A DNA stretch of 5,116 bases from JAICLL01 sp035252155 (GTDB lineage Bacteria > Planctomycetota > Planctomycetia > Pirellulales > JAICIG01): contig DATFDL010000803.1 of NCBI GenBank assembly GCA_035252155.1, positions 1 through 5,116 on the forward strand. The letters are read 5' to 3'. The notes under the pieces are model-generated. The model made no database searches and was not told where the DNA came from. It saw nothing but the letters and a program-made list of their open reading frames with translations. The translations under genes and the position numbers were made by a program. Below, one piece after another: positions 1-5,116 of the stretch (position 1 is the first letter of the stretch; the number at the start of each line of letters is the position of its first letter).

Positions 1-96
1 GATCTCGATGCCGACATGTCGCACCGATGCCCGCGTGAAGTATAACCTCTGCTCGCTCGTGACGGGACGGCGGCGCGACGTCGACTCGCAGTTCGC

Positions 97-118
97 GGAA
101 CGCCACAGAGGGCGTTCC
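97..118. repeat. Inverted repeat, dispersed REP-like element
   Basis: GGAACGCC (97-104) and GGCGTTCC (111-118) are perfect 8-bp complements around a 6-nt loop, and the right arm continues into CTACAG (119-124). The 12-mer CGTTCCCTACAG (113-124) recurs in reverse orientation at 4436-4447, which suggests a dispersed intergenic element rather than a local hairpin. No T-tract follows, so it is not a standard intrinsic terminator. From general familiarity I associate GGGAACGCC-type inverted repeats with intergenic regions of Pirellulales genomes, but I cannot confirm this here. The rest of 1-176 shows no supportable gene or promoter. Confidence 0.6.
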
Positions 119-176
119 CTACAGACGTCGGCATCAAATTACTGGTGTCCTTTATCAAAACCGATCAGAACTCCGC

Positions 177-1469
177 ATGAGATCCGCGATGAAACGCCTC
201 GCTTTGTTTGTTCTGCCAATTGCCTGCTTTTCCTCGAGCGCACTCGACCCACTCCATGCGGCCGAGCCAGATTTTCCACCGGTCGATGAGCTTGCTTCGC
301 AGAGCGAGATGCCCGACCCATTGACCGCGTTCGACGGGCGGCGCGTGCAGACGCCCGACGAGTGGCGCCAGCGGCGGCGGCCCGAGCTGAAAGCGCTCTT
401 TGAGTACTACATGTACGGCGCGGCGCCGCCGGCACCGAACCGCATCGAGAGCAGCGTCGAACTTATCGACAACAACTACTTTGGCGGCAAGGCCACCAAG
501 AAAGAAGTAACCATCGCGTTCGGGCCGCCGGGCACGCCGGAGATTCATCTGTTGCTGCTTGTGCCAAATGATCGGAAAGGTCGCGCCCCGGTCTTTGTCG
601 GATTGAATTTTCACGGCAACCATGCGCTGCTCGACGATCCGACGATCGCATTGCCGACGGTGTGGATGCCCGACGGCACGCCGGGCGCGGTCGATCATCG
701 AGCGACCGAGGCGGGCCGCGGCAAGGAGATTGGCGTTTGGAACCTGGCGGGCTCGATCGACCGGGGCTACGCCGTGGCCACCTTTTATTGCGGCGATGTC
801 GACCCCGACAAGCCCGACTTCAGCGACGGCGTTCATCCGCATTACTTGCCGCCGGGGCAAACGCGCCCGGGGCCGCACCAGTGGGGCACCATCGCCGCTT
901 GGGCCTGGGGCATCAGCCGCGCGGTCGATTATCTGGTGACCGATGAGGCGATCGACCCACGGCGGATCGCGGTGGTCGGGCATTCGCGCTTGGGCAAGAC
1001 TGCCTTGCTGGCCGCGGCGATGGATGAGCGCATCGCGTTGGCCATTCCGCTGCAGGCCGGCTGCGGTGGCACGGCCCCCAGCCGCGGCACGGTGGGCGAG
1101 TCGGTCCAACAGATCAACGATCGGTTTCCGCATTGGTTCTGCGATACGTTCAAGCAGTTCAACGAAAAGGTCGACAAGTTGCCGTTCGATCAACATTCGC
1201 TGGTGGCCCTGGTGGCGCCGCGTCCGGTCTTGTTCGCCAACGCGGTCGAAGACCAGTGGGCCAATCCTCGCGGGCAGTTCGAGGTGCTGCGGGCGGCCGA
1301 GCCGGTCTATCGGTTTTTGGGCGTCGACGGATTAGGCGTCGAGCGGATGCCCGAGGCGGGCAAGCTAGTCGGCGATCGGCTGGCCTATTTCATCCGCCCC
1401 GGCAAGCACTCGATGACTCGGCAAGACTGGGAAGTCTTTTGGGAGTTTGCGGACAAGCATCTGCGTTAG
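177..1469 (+). CDS. Secreted glucuronoyl esterase-like alpha/beta hydrolase (CE15 family)
   Basis: This is a complete 430-residue protein. CE15 enzymes hydrolyse the ester between lignin alcohols and 4-O-methyl-glucuronic acid side chains of xylan; related proteins are often labelled acetylxylan esterase. Residues 1-28 form a signal peptide: basic MKR, a hydrophobic stretch from about 8 to 23, then LHA before AEP. The mature protein would act outside the cytoplasm. The nucleophile motif GHSRLGK gives Ser270, with Arg271 behind it. It is followed by the family signature AGCGG (294-298) and by HWFC (319-322). The general base is His411 in GKHS. The acid is most likely Asp359 in VEDQW, because the canonical acid position 23 residues after the serine is Gln293. 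The 177 start has no clear Shine-Dalgarno; ATG 189 (Met5) has a weak GAGA six bases upstream and would still give a full signal peptide. A lipoprotein alternative at Cys17 is weak because Pro occupies -3. The family call is firm; the exact substrate is inferred. Confidence 0.9.
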   Translation: MRSAMKRLALFVLPIACFSSSALDPLHAAEPDFPPVDELASQSEMPDPLTAFDGRRVQTPDEWRQRRRPELKALFEYYMYGAAPPAPNRIESSVELIDNNYFGGKATKKEVTIAFGPPGTPEIHLLLLVPNDRKGRAPVFVGLNFHGNHALLDDPTIALPTVWMPDGTPGAVDHRATEAGRGKEIGVWNLAGSIDRGYAVATFYCGDVDPDKPDFSDGVHPHYLPPGQTRPGPHQWGTIAAWAWGISRAVDYLVTDEAIDPRRIAVVGHSRLGKTALLAAAMDERIALAIPLQAGCGGTAPSRGTVGESVQQINDRFPHWFCDTFKQFNEKVDKLPFDQHSLVALVAPRPVLFANAVEDQWANPRGQFEVLRAAEPVYRFLGVDGLGVERMPEAGKLVGDRLAYFIRPGKHSMTRQDWEVFWEFADKHLR

Positions 1470-1491
1470 CCGGGCAGGCAAAAAGAGGGAC

Positions 1492-2418
1492 TTAGTCCTC
1501 ATACCTGAGCTTCTTGGCCGTCGCGAAGTCGCGCTTTGCCGAGCGATATAACCCCTGCTGTTCATAGGCGCGCCCGCGTTCGAGATAGGCGTCGGCTTCA
1601 GCCGCGGGGTCGTCATGTGTAAGGCGAATCGCCTGCGTGAATTCGGCGACCGCCCTCTTCGAGGCGCGCTTCTCCATGAAGGCTTTGGCACGACCGAAGC
1701 ATGCGTCTCTCCGGAGGTAGTAGTTTCGGGCGGCCTCTGTGAAATCGTCGATTGCGTTGTCGGGTTCGTCCTTGAGCAGGTAGGCGTACCCTCTTTGGAG
1801 ATAACATTCAGGGTACGGACCATGAGCACTTTCAATACCGTTGGTGAAGTCAGAGATTGCTTTGTCGATGTCACCTTTTTTTGACCATGCTAAACCGCGC
1901 TCATAGTACGCACGGCGATCGTCTGACACTCGGAGTATTTGCGAGAAGTCGGCGATTGCTAGATCGAGCCGGCCTTGGTCCATGTAAGCGCGGGCCCTCT
2001 GCCGGTAAACCAGGTCCTCGGGACGATACCCGAGCTTAATCGCCGTGTCGCAATCATTGACCGCTCGTTTGAAGTCTAGCGCCTTGTGATACGCGGTGGC
2101 GCGACGAAAATAAGCATCTGCCGATTTCGGATCGAGTTCGAGCGACCGCGTCAAATCGGCGATGCCATGCTCGTGGTCTCCAGTCCTAACGTACGCGAAT
2201 CCACGATCGCGGTACGCCTCCGCATCGTCCGCATTCCTGAGAAGCACTTCCGAGTAAACGTCGATTGCCTGGTAGTCGTCGCCCTTCACCAGGCACTTGT
2301 GCGCCCATGCTTCGCCTCGGCGACCGATTTCCATTCGCCGTGTGCAAACCCCCACTCCTCTGCCATCGCGGAGGCGGACCCTGCGATCAGCGACGCGCCG
2401 GTGATCAGATTCAGGCAA
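1492..2418 (-). CDS. TPR-repeat protein, N-terminus apparently frameshifted
   Basis: The frame encodes up to 308 residues from a TTG at 2418. Roughly eight 34-residue tetratricopeptide repeats run from about residue 32 to the end. Units such as AEAYRDRGFAYVRTGDHEHG and DIDKAISDF show the helix-A/helix-B pattern (aromatic at 4, G/A at 8, Y at 11, A/G at 20, L/F at 24, P near 32). TPRs form a curved superhelix for protein-protein contacts; no catalytic domain is present. The first 28 residues are probably not real: they carry nine arginines, as expected from out-of-frame GC-rich DNA. The same bases in another frame encode a clean signal peptide (separate entry). The intact ancestor was therefore probably exported, with the TPR array directly after a short linker. 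An internal ATG at 2334 (Met29) could give a cytoplasmic product. The gene converges on the esterase gene with a 22-bp gap. It looks richer in A/T third positions than its neighbours. Its partner is unknown. Confidence 0.8.
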   Translation of the reverse strand: MPESDHRRVADRRVRLRDGRGVGVCTRRMEIGRRGEAWAHKCLVKGDDYQAIDVYSEVLLRNADDAEAYRDRGFAYVRTGDHEHGIADLTRSLELDPKSADAYFRRATAYHKALDFKRAVNDCDTAIKLGYRPEDLVYRQRARAYMDQGRLDLAIADFSQILRVSDDRRAYYERGLAWSKKGDIDKAISDFTNGIESAHGPYPECYLQRGYAYLLKDEPDNAIDDFTEAARNYYLRRDACFGRAKAFMEKRASKRAVAEFTQAIRLTHDDPAAEADAYLERGRAYEQQGLYRSAKRDFATAKKLRYED

Positions 2419-2444
2419 ATGCGCCGAGGATTCATCGAACTCAT
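2286..2444 (-). other. Out-of-frame signal-peptide segment of the TPR gene
   Basis: Read from ATG 2444 (alternatives 2447 and 2435), this 52-codon frame begins MSSMNPRRICLNLITG and continues into ASLIAGSASAMAEEWG. It has a basic n-region (PRR), a hydrophobic core and an ASA cleavage site, so it is a textbook Sec signal peptide. It carries on with a plausible mature sequence (GFAHGEWKSVAE) and stops at TGA 2288-2286, inside the first TPR unit of the other frame. Joining the two frames needs one added base (or a -1 shift) somewhere between about 2370 and 2300. GGTGAG (2456-2451) lies six bases upstream of ATG 2444, whereas TTG 2418 has no such site. Together these suggest that this is the true 5' end of the TPR gene. 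A G5 run at about 2349-2353 is one possible indel position. A sequencing or assembly error is a live alternative to a real mutation. Confidence 0.7.
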
Positions 2445-2450
2445 CATAAG

Positions 2451-2456
2451 CTCACC
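2451..2456 (-). promoter_or_regulatory. Ribosome-binding site for the signal-peptide start
   Basis: GGTGAG on the minus strand is six bases before ATG 2444 and three before ATG 2447. It favours 2444 as initiator in the signal-peptide frame, and it counts against TTG 2418 as the original start of the TPR gene. Confidence 0.5.
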
Positions 2457-2463
2457 ATGCGCC

Positions 2464-2472
2464 AGTATATCA
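2464..2472 (-). promoter_or_regulatory. Possible extended -10 promoter for the TPR gene
   Basis: The minus strand reads TGATATACT: a TATACT hexamer (2469-2464) one mismatch from TATAAT, with a TG one base upstream as in extended -10 promoters. No convincing -35 hexamer is found 17 bases upstream. Initiation about seven bases downstream would give a very short leader just containing GGTGAG. This is plausible by position but unproven. Confidence 0.3.
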
Positions 2473-2572
2473 AATGCGGGCTTGATTTGAGGATGGAGCT
2501 TGAAATTTACCTTTCACTAACTCCACGGGCACGGCAGGGCTCGCATTCACCTGCACCGATCGGATCCTCGCT

Positions 2573-2599
2573 TCATTCGTGTGATTCGTGTCATTGGTG
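2573..2599 (+). repeat. Three-unit 9-bp tandem repeat in the divergent spacer
   Basis: Three adjacent 9-mers read TCATTCGTG, TGATTCGTG and TCATTGGTG; the second and third each differ from the first at one position. The unit is followed by GTTCCTG. I recall ATTCGTGTCATTCGTGG-like strings as recurrent intergenic sequences in planctomycete-type genomes, but cannot check copy number. The rest of the spacer (2448-2705) shows no gene, and I see no convincing plus-strand -35/-10 pair in it. Confidence 0.55.
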
Positions 2600-2691
2600 G
2601 TTCCTGCCGCCCGATGTTGCGCTGTCGACCCTTGTCAGGCATCACCCCGGCGGCTAAGACAAGAATGGTTCATCGTCGTTCTGGTTCGTGC

Positions 2692-2697
2692 GAGGAG
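2692..2697 (+). promoter_or_regulatory. Shine-Dalgarno deciding a TTG start
   Basis: GAGGAG lies eight bases upstream of TTG 2706 in the frame of the membrane-protein gene, which is standard spacing. It is only two bases from TTG 2700 and lies downstream of the alternative GTG 2688, so it supports 2706 as initiator. Confidence 0.5.
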
Positions 2698-2705
2698 CAT
2701 TGGGT

Positions 2706-4004
2706 TTGGCTGGATCGTTCCCGCGATTTTACGGCAAAAAACGAGGCGGCCGGCGCACCGGCTCGAACACGCTGGCCAACGTCGGCTCGTGCTGTTTTTT
2801 CGGACTGGCGTTGCTGATCGGCTGCGCCGCACTGGGGGCCGTCTTTGTGCAGATGACCATTCCCGAGCTGCGCGCCAACCGCGACTTCGTCGAGCATCGC
2901 GCGCGGCTGATCGACAAGGGCCTGGACGAACAACCGGCGGGCGGCGGCAGCGTCTACGCGCCGAGGTTTCGTCTGCGCTTTTCGCTCGACGGCCGCACCT
3001 ACTCGCCCTGGGCCACCTACGACGTCGCCGATCTGCACGACAGCGACCGCGTTCGCGGCGAGGCACTGCTGCGGGAGTTTGAAATAGGCAGCGACTATAC
3101 GTGCTGGTACGACCCGCGCAATCCCGAGCGAGTGATCGTCGCCCGCGGCTACACCTGGTTCGCCTGGCTGATGCTGCTGGTGCCGGCGCCGTTCATCGCG
3201 GTCGGAGGCGTGGGGCTGTTCTATACCATTTGGAATTGGGGCAAGTCGGCCGAACGGCGGGCGATGCTCGCCCAGCGGGCGGCCCGCCGACGCTCGCTCG
3301 ATGAGCCGGCCGGCACGACCCAACTGCCCCACGTGCCCGGTCCAGGCGAGTTGACCGACAGCCCCGGCACAACGCTGGCCTACCGCCTGCCCACGGCGGC
3401 CCCCGGCTGGAACTTGCTGGGCCTGCTGTTGATTTCGCTCATCTGGAACGGCGTGGTGGCCATCTTTGTCGTGATGGCGGTCGAGAGCTACCGGCAAGAC
3501 GAACCCGACTGGCTGACCATCGGCATCGTTTGCCCCTTTGCCTTGGCGGGCCTGAGCTTGCTGGGATTCTTCGTGCGGCGGTTGTTCGCCAGCAGCGCCG
3601 TGGGACCGACCATTGTCGAGATCTCGCGGCAGCCGCTTTATCCGGGCGGCGAATACGAGATTTTTGTGTCGCAAGCGGGCCGGCTAAACGTGCATTCGCT
3701 CAGCGTAATCTTGGTGTGTGAGGAAGAAGCGACTTATCGACAAGGCACCGACGCCCGCACCGCGGTGCGCCGCGTCTACGAGCAAGAGGTTTTTCGGCGC
3801 GAAGCTTTTGAGATTCGCGGCGCCGCGTGGCAGGTGCGCGTGCCGCTGTGCGTGCCGGTCGGCGCGATGCACTCGTTCCGCGCCGAGCACAACAAGATCG
3901 ATTGGAAGCTGCTGATCCACGCCCAGTTCGCCCGGCGACCGGCGTTGGAGCGCAGCTTTCTGGTGCATGTTCATCCAGTTTGCGCCGAGAGCCACGCCGC
4001 ATGA
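2706..4004 (+). CDS. Four-helix membrane protein with DUF3592-like and arrestin-like domains
   Basis: The protein has 432 residues from TTG 2706, chosen for its GAGGAG site; GTG 2688 would add six. A basic N-terminus (GKKRGGRR) precedes helix 1 (about 26-50). A soluble region of about 100 residues follows; its later part (84-146), with FRLRFSLDGRTYSPW and YTCWYDPRNPE (131-141), resembles DUF3592, a small domain found next to membrane helices in many bacteria. Helix 2 is about 149-177, followed by a basic loop (ERRAMLAQRAARRR). Helices 3 and 4 are about 235-262 and 269-293. The C-terminal 140 residues look like a beta-sandwich of arrestin type, with YPGGEYEIFV (312-321) and AMHSFRAEHNKIDWKL (387-402). 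By the positive-inside rule both termini and the basic loop would be cytoplasmic, with the DUF3592-like region outside. Its TGA overlaps the next ATG, so translation is probably coupled. No enzymatic motif is visible and the function is unknown. Confidence 0.85.
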   Translation: MAGSFPRFYGKKRGGRRTGSNTLANVGSCCFFGLALLIGCAALGAVFVQMTIPELRANRDFVEHRARLIDKGLDEQPAGGGSVYAPRFRLRFSLDGRTYSPWATYDVADLHDSDRVRGEALLREFEIGSDYTCWYDPRNPERVIVARGYTWFAWLMLLVPAPFIAVGGVGLFYTIWNWGKSAERRAMLAQRAARRRSLDEPAGTTQLPHVPGPGELTDSPGTTLAYRLPTAAPGWNLLGLLLISLIWNGVVAIFVVMAVESYRQDEPDWLTIGIVCPFALAGLSLLGFFVRRLFASSAVGPTIVEISRQPLYPGGEYEIFVSQAGRLNVHSLSVILVCEEEATYRQGTDARTAVRRVYEQEVFRREAFEIRGAAWQVRVPLCVPVGAMHSFRAEHNKIDWKLLIHAQFARRPALERSFLVHVHPVCAESHAA

Positions 4005-4441
4005 ACGAAGGTTCGGTTCGTCTGTTGCTCGATGGCAACCGCCGCGTTTACCAGCCCGGCGAAACGCTGGCCGGCGAATATCGGCTCGAATCGCTCAAGG
4101 CGGTCGAACCGGCCGCGGTCGAGCTTTCGGTGCTGTGGCATACCGAGGGTCAGGGCGACGAAGACCTGGCGGTGCATTATTTCGAGCGGTTGGCCGCCGG
4201 CGAGCAGCCGGGCGTCGATCTGCGCCGGTCGCGGCGCTTCAGCACGCGCCTGCCGCTCAGCCCGCTGAGCTATCAGGGTGAGATCGTTCAAATCCGCTGG
4301 TGCGTGCGGGTGCGGTTTTTTCTGGCGCGCGGAAGGGAGCTGCTCGCCGAAACGCCATTTCAATTGGGCCTGTTGCCGACGCGTCGCGTGCCGAAGCCCG
4401 CGATCGATGTCGATGCGCGAGATCGACAGCGGTCCCTGTAG
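4001..4441 (+). CDS. Small arrestin-like beta-sandwich protein
   Basis: The product is 146 residues with no signal peptide or membrane helix, so it is probably cytoplasmic. The start ATG sits in an ATGA overlap with the upstream stop. A weak GAGAG lies nine bases before it, consistent with coupled translation. Near the N-terminus, VRLLLDGNRRVYQPGETLAG (6-25) has the strand-Y-PGE-G-strand look of arrestin_N/Spo0M-like domains. LPLSPLSYQGEIVQIRW (84-100), then VRVRF (102-106), matches the later strand pair of that fold, and TPFQLG (118-123) closes the domain. The last 20 or so residues are polar and basic and probably disordered. Proteins of this fold bind membrane proteins or cargo as adaptors rather than catalysing reactions. 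The obvious candidate partner is the upstream membrane protein, whose C-terminus has a similar fold. The fold call is from motif pattern only. The TAG stop lies inside a dispersed repeat fragment. Confidence 0.8.
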   Translation: MNEGSVRLLLDGNRRVYQPGETLAGEYRLESLKAVEPAAVELSVLWHTEGQGDEDLAVHYFERLAAGEQPGVDLRRSRRFSTRLPLSPLSYQGEIVQIRWCVRVRFFLARGRELLAETPFQLGLLPTRRVPKPAIDVDARDRQRSL

Positions 4442-4447
4442 GGAACG
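4436..4447 (-). repeat. Partial copy of the REP-like repeat
   Basis: The minus strand reads CGTTCCCTACAG, identical to 113-124. Only the arm edge is present, without the full inverted repeat. The TAG stop of the arrestin-like gene (4439-4441) is formed by these bases, so the element may have set the current 3' end of that gene. A 12-base match is short and could be chance, but the same string forms the border of the inverted repeat at 97-118. Confidence 0.4.
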
Positions 4448-4457
4448 GGTTCAACCC

Positions 4458-5045
4458 ATGGACCACAACCCCTTTGCCACCCGGTTTGTGCGGCCGGGCG
4501 CCTTGGCCTACCGCTTTGGGACGGGCGATAGCGCCGAGCGGCTTGTCGAGCGGCTGCGCGCCTCGGGCTGGTGGGGGCAAATCATCGGCCCACACGGCAG
4601 CGGAAAATCGACGCTGCTGGCGTCGCTGCGGCCGGCACTGGCGGAAGCTGGGCGGATGACGTTCGCGATCGCCTTGCATCAGCACGAGCGCCGCCTGCGG
4701 CCAACCGACCAACTCGATGGGCTGGGACCAGACAGCCAATTGATCGTTGATGGGTACGAACAATTGCGGCGATGGGCCCGCTGGCGGCTGGCACACCGCT
4801 GTCGCCGAGTGGGTTGCGGTCTCTTGGTTACGGCGCATGAAGACGTCGGACTTCCGACCGTCGCGCTCGTTGAGCCGAGCCTGGAAACCTTGCGGCACGT
4901 GGTCGGGCAGTTGACATCTGAGGGCGATTCCACCATCGGCGACGACGTCGTCTCCGCCGCCTGGCAACGCTGCCGCGGCAATCTGCGCGAGGCGCTGTTC
5001 GACCTGTATGACTTGTATGAATCGCGCCGGCGTGCGGTCGAATAA
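4458..5045 (+). CDS. Compact AAA+/P-loop ATPase, third gene of the operon
   Basis: The protein has 195 residues and is probably cytoplasmic. The start ATG 4458 is 16 bp after the previous stop, without an obvious Shine-Dalgarno. An N-terminal NPFATRFVRPGALAYRF segment leads to Walker A GPHGSGKST (44-52; Lys50). Walker B is QLIVDGYEQL (94-103), with Asp98 and Glu101. LLVTAHEDV (122-130) sits where sensor 1 is expected. RGNLREALFDLYDLYE (173-188) resembles the GN-R sensor-2 helix of AAA+/STAND-type ATPases. The protein ends soon after that helix, so there is no appended DNA-binding, TPR or protease domain. I would expect ATP binding, and hydrolysis is plausible. No arginine finger can be assigned with confidence. 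The family is known to me only as conserved hypothetical ATPases of planctomycetes, from memory. The partners are probably the two upstream proteins. Confidence 0.85.
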   Translation: MDHNPFATRFVRPGALAYRFGTGDSAERLVERLRASGWWGQIIGPHGSGKSTLLASLRPALAEAGRMTFAIALHQHERRLRPTDQLDGLGPDSQLIVDGYEQLRRWARWRLAHRCRRVGCGLLVTAHEDVGLPTVALVEPSLETLRHVVGQLTSEGDSTIGDDVVSAAWQRCRGNLREALFDLYDLYESRRRAVE

Positions 5046-5116
5046 GTTTGCCAGCGGTGCGCCGGTCGGCGGCAGGATCGTGACCTACGTTCTTGTTGTG
5101 TGACGCGCGGCAGGTA

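Noticed and set aside
1..45. Possible 3' end of an upstream gene in frame 1, ending at TAA 43-45
   Set aside because: Only 14 codons are visible, with no recognisable motif, so it cannot be distinguished from chance.
165..1196. Long open frame on the minus strand across the esterase gene
   Set aside because: It is antisense to a well-recognised CE15 gene, is arginine-rich and lacks domain signatures. Such mirrored frames are typical of GC-rich DNA.
1876..1882. A7 run on the minus strand in frame as A_AAA_AAA within the TPR gene, a possible slippery site
   Set aside because: A -1 slip here would meet a stop after one codon (AGG TGA), no stimulatory structure is evident, and the zero frame gives a normal TPR helix. 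It looks like ordinary Lys-Lys codons.
2349..2356. GGGGGTTT in the signal-peptide frame as a programmed -1 frameshift site
   Set aside because: After slippage the A-site Phe tRNA would face GTT, mismatched at the first position, so it does not fit X_XXY_YYZ. It remains only a candidate indel spot.
2265..2657. Plus-strand open frames across the TPR gene 5' end and the divergent spacer
   Set aside because: They have no ribosome-binding site or recognisable protein features, and they cross the signal-peptide region antisense.
2670..3674. Long minus-strand open frame opposite the membrane-protein gene
   Set aside because: Its composition (many His, Gln, Arg) and lack of motifs mark it as a shadow of the DUF3592/arrestin-like gene.
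5060..5071. Short GC palindrome CGCCGGTCGGCG after the ATPase gene as a terminator
   Set aside because: The stem is only 4-5 bp with a tiny loop and no T-tract follows, so it does not support a terminator.

Overview
This is a GC-rich window (roughly 60% or more G+C by eye, not counted). It most resembles a planctomycete chromosome of the Pirellulales type. The support is the gene families present: a secreted CE15-type carbohydrate esterase, a secreted-type TPR protein, and a membrane/arrestin-like/P-loop gene set of a kind I associate with that group. Weak or absent Shine-Dalgarno sequences and a dispersed GGAACGCC..GGCGTTCC inverted repeat fit as well. The assignment is an inference and no rRNA or other marker gene is present.

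Layout. Positions 1-176 hold no gene I can support, but contain a perfect 8-bp inverted repeat. Positions 177-1469 (+) encode a complete exported alpha/beta hydrolase of the glucuronoyl esterase (CE15) family, which would cut lignin-glucuronoxylan ester links. Converging on it, with a 22-bp gap, is a minus-strand TPR protein (1492-2418) of about eight repeats. Its signal peptide and best ribosome-binding site lie in a different frame (2444-2286), so the gene looks frameshifted between signal peptide and TPR domain. A divergent spacer of about 250 bp follows (2448-2705), with a possible extended -10 promoter for the TPR gene and a 9-bp, three-unit tandem repeat.

The right half is a tight plus-strand operon of three genes. 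The first is a four-helix membrane protein with a DUF3592-like domain and a C-terminal arrestin-like beta-sandwich (2706-4004). It overlaps by ATGA with a small arrestin-like protein (4001-4441). After 16 bp comes a compact 195-residue P-loop ATPase (4458-5045). The spacing and overlap argue that the three act together, perhaps as a membrane-anchored scaffold with a soluble beta-sandwich partner and an ATPase, but the function is unknown. This operon is the best candidate here for an undescribed system. Positions 5046-5116 hold nothing I can identify.

The esterase and the TPR protein show no direct functional link to the operon.
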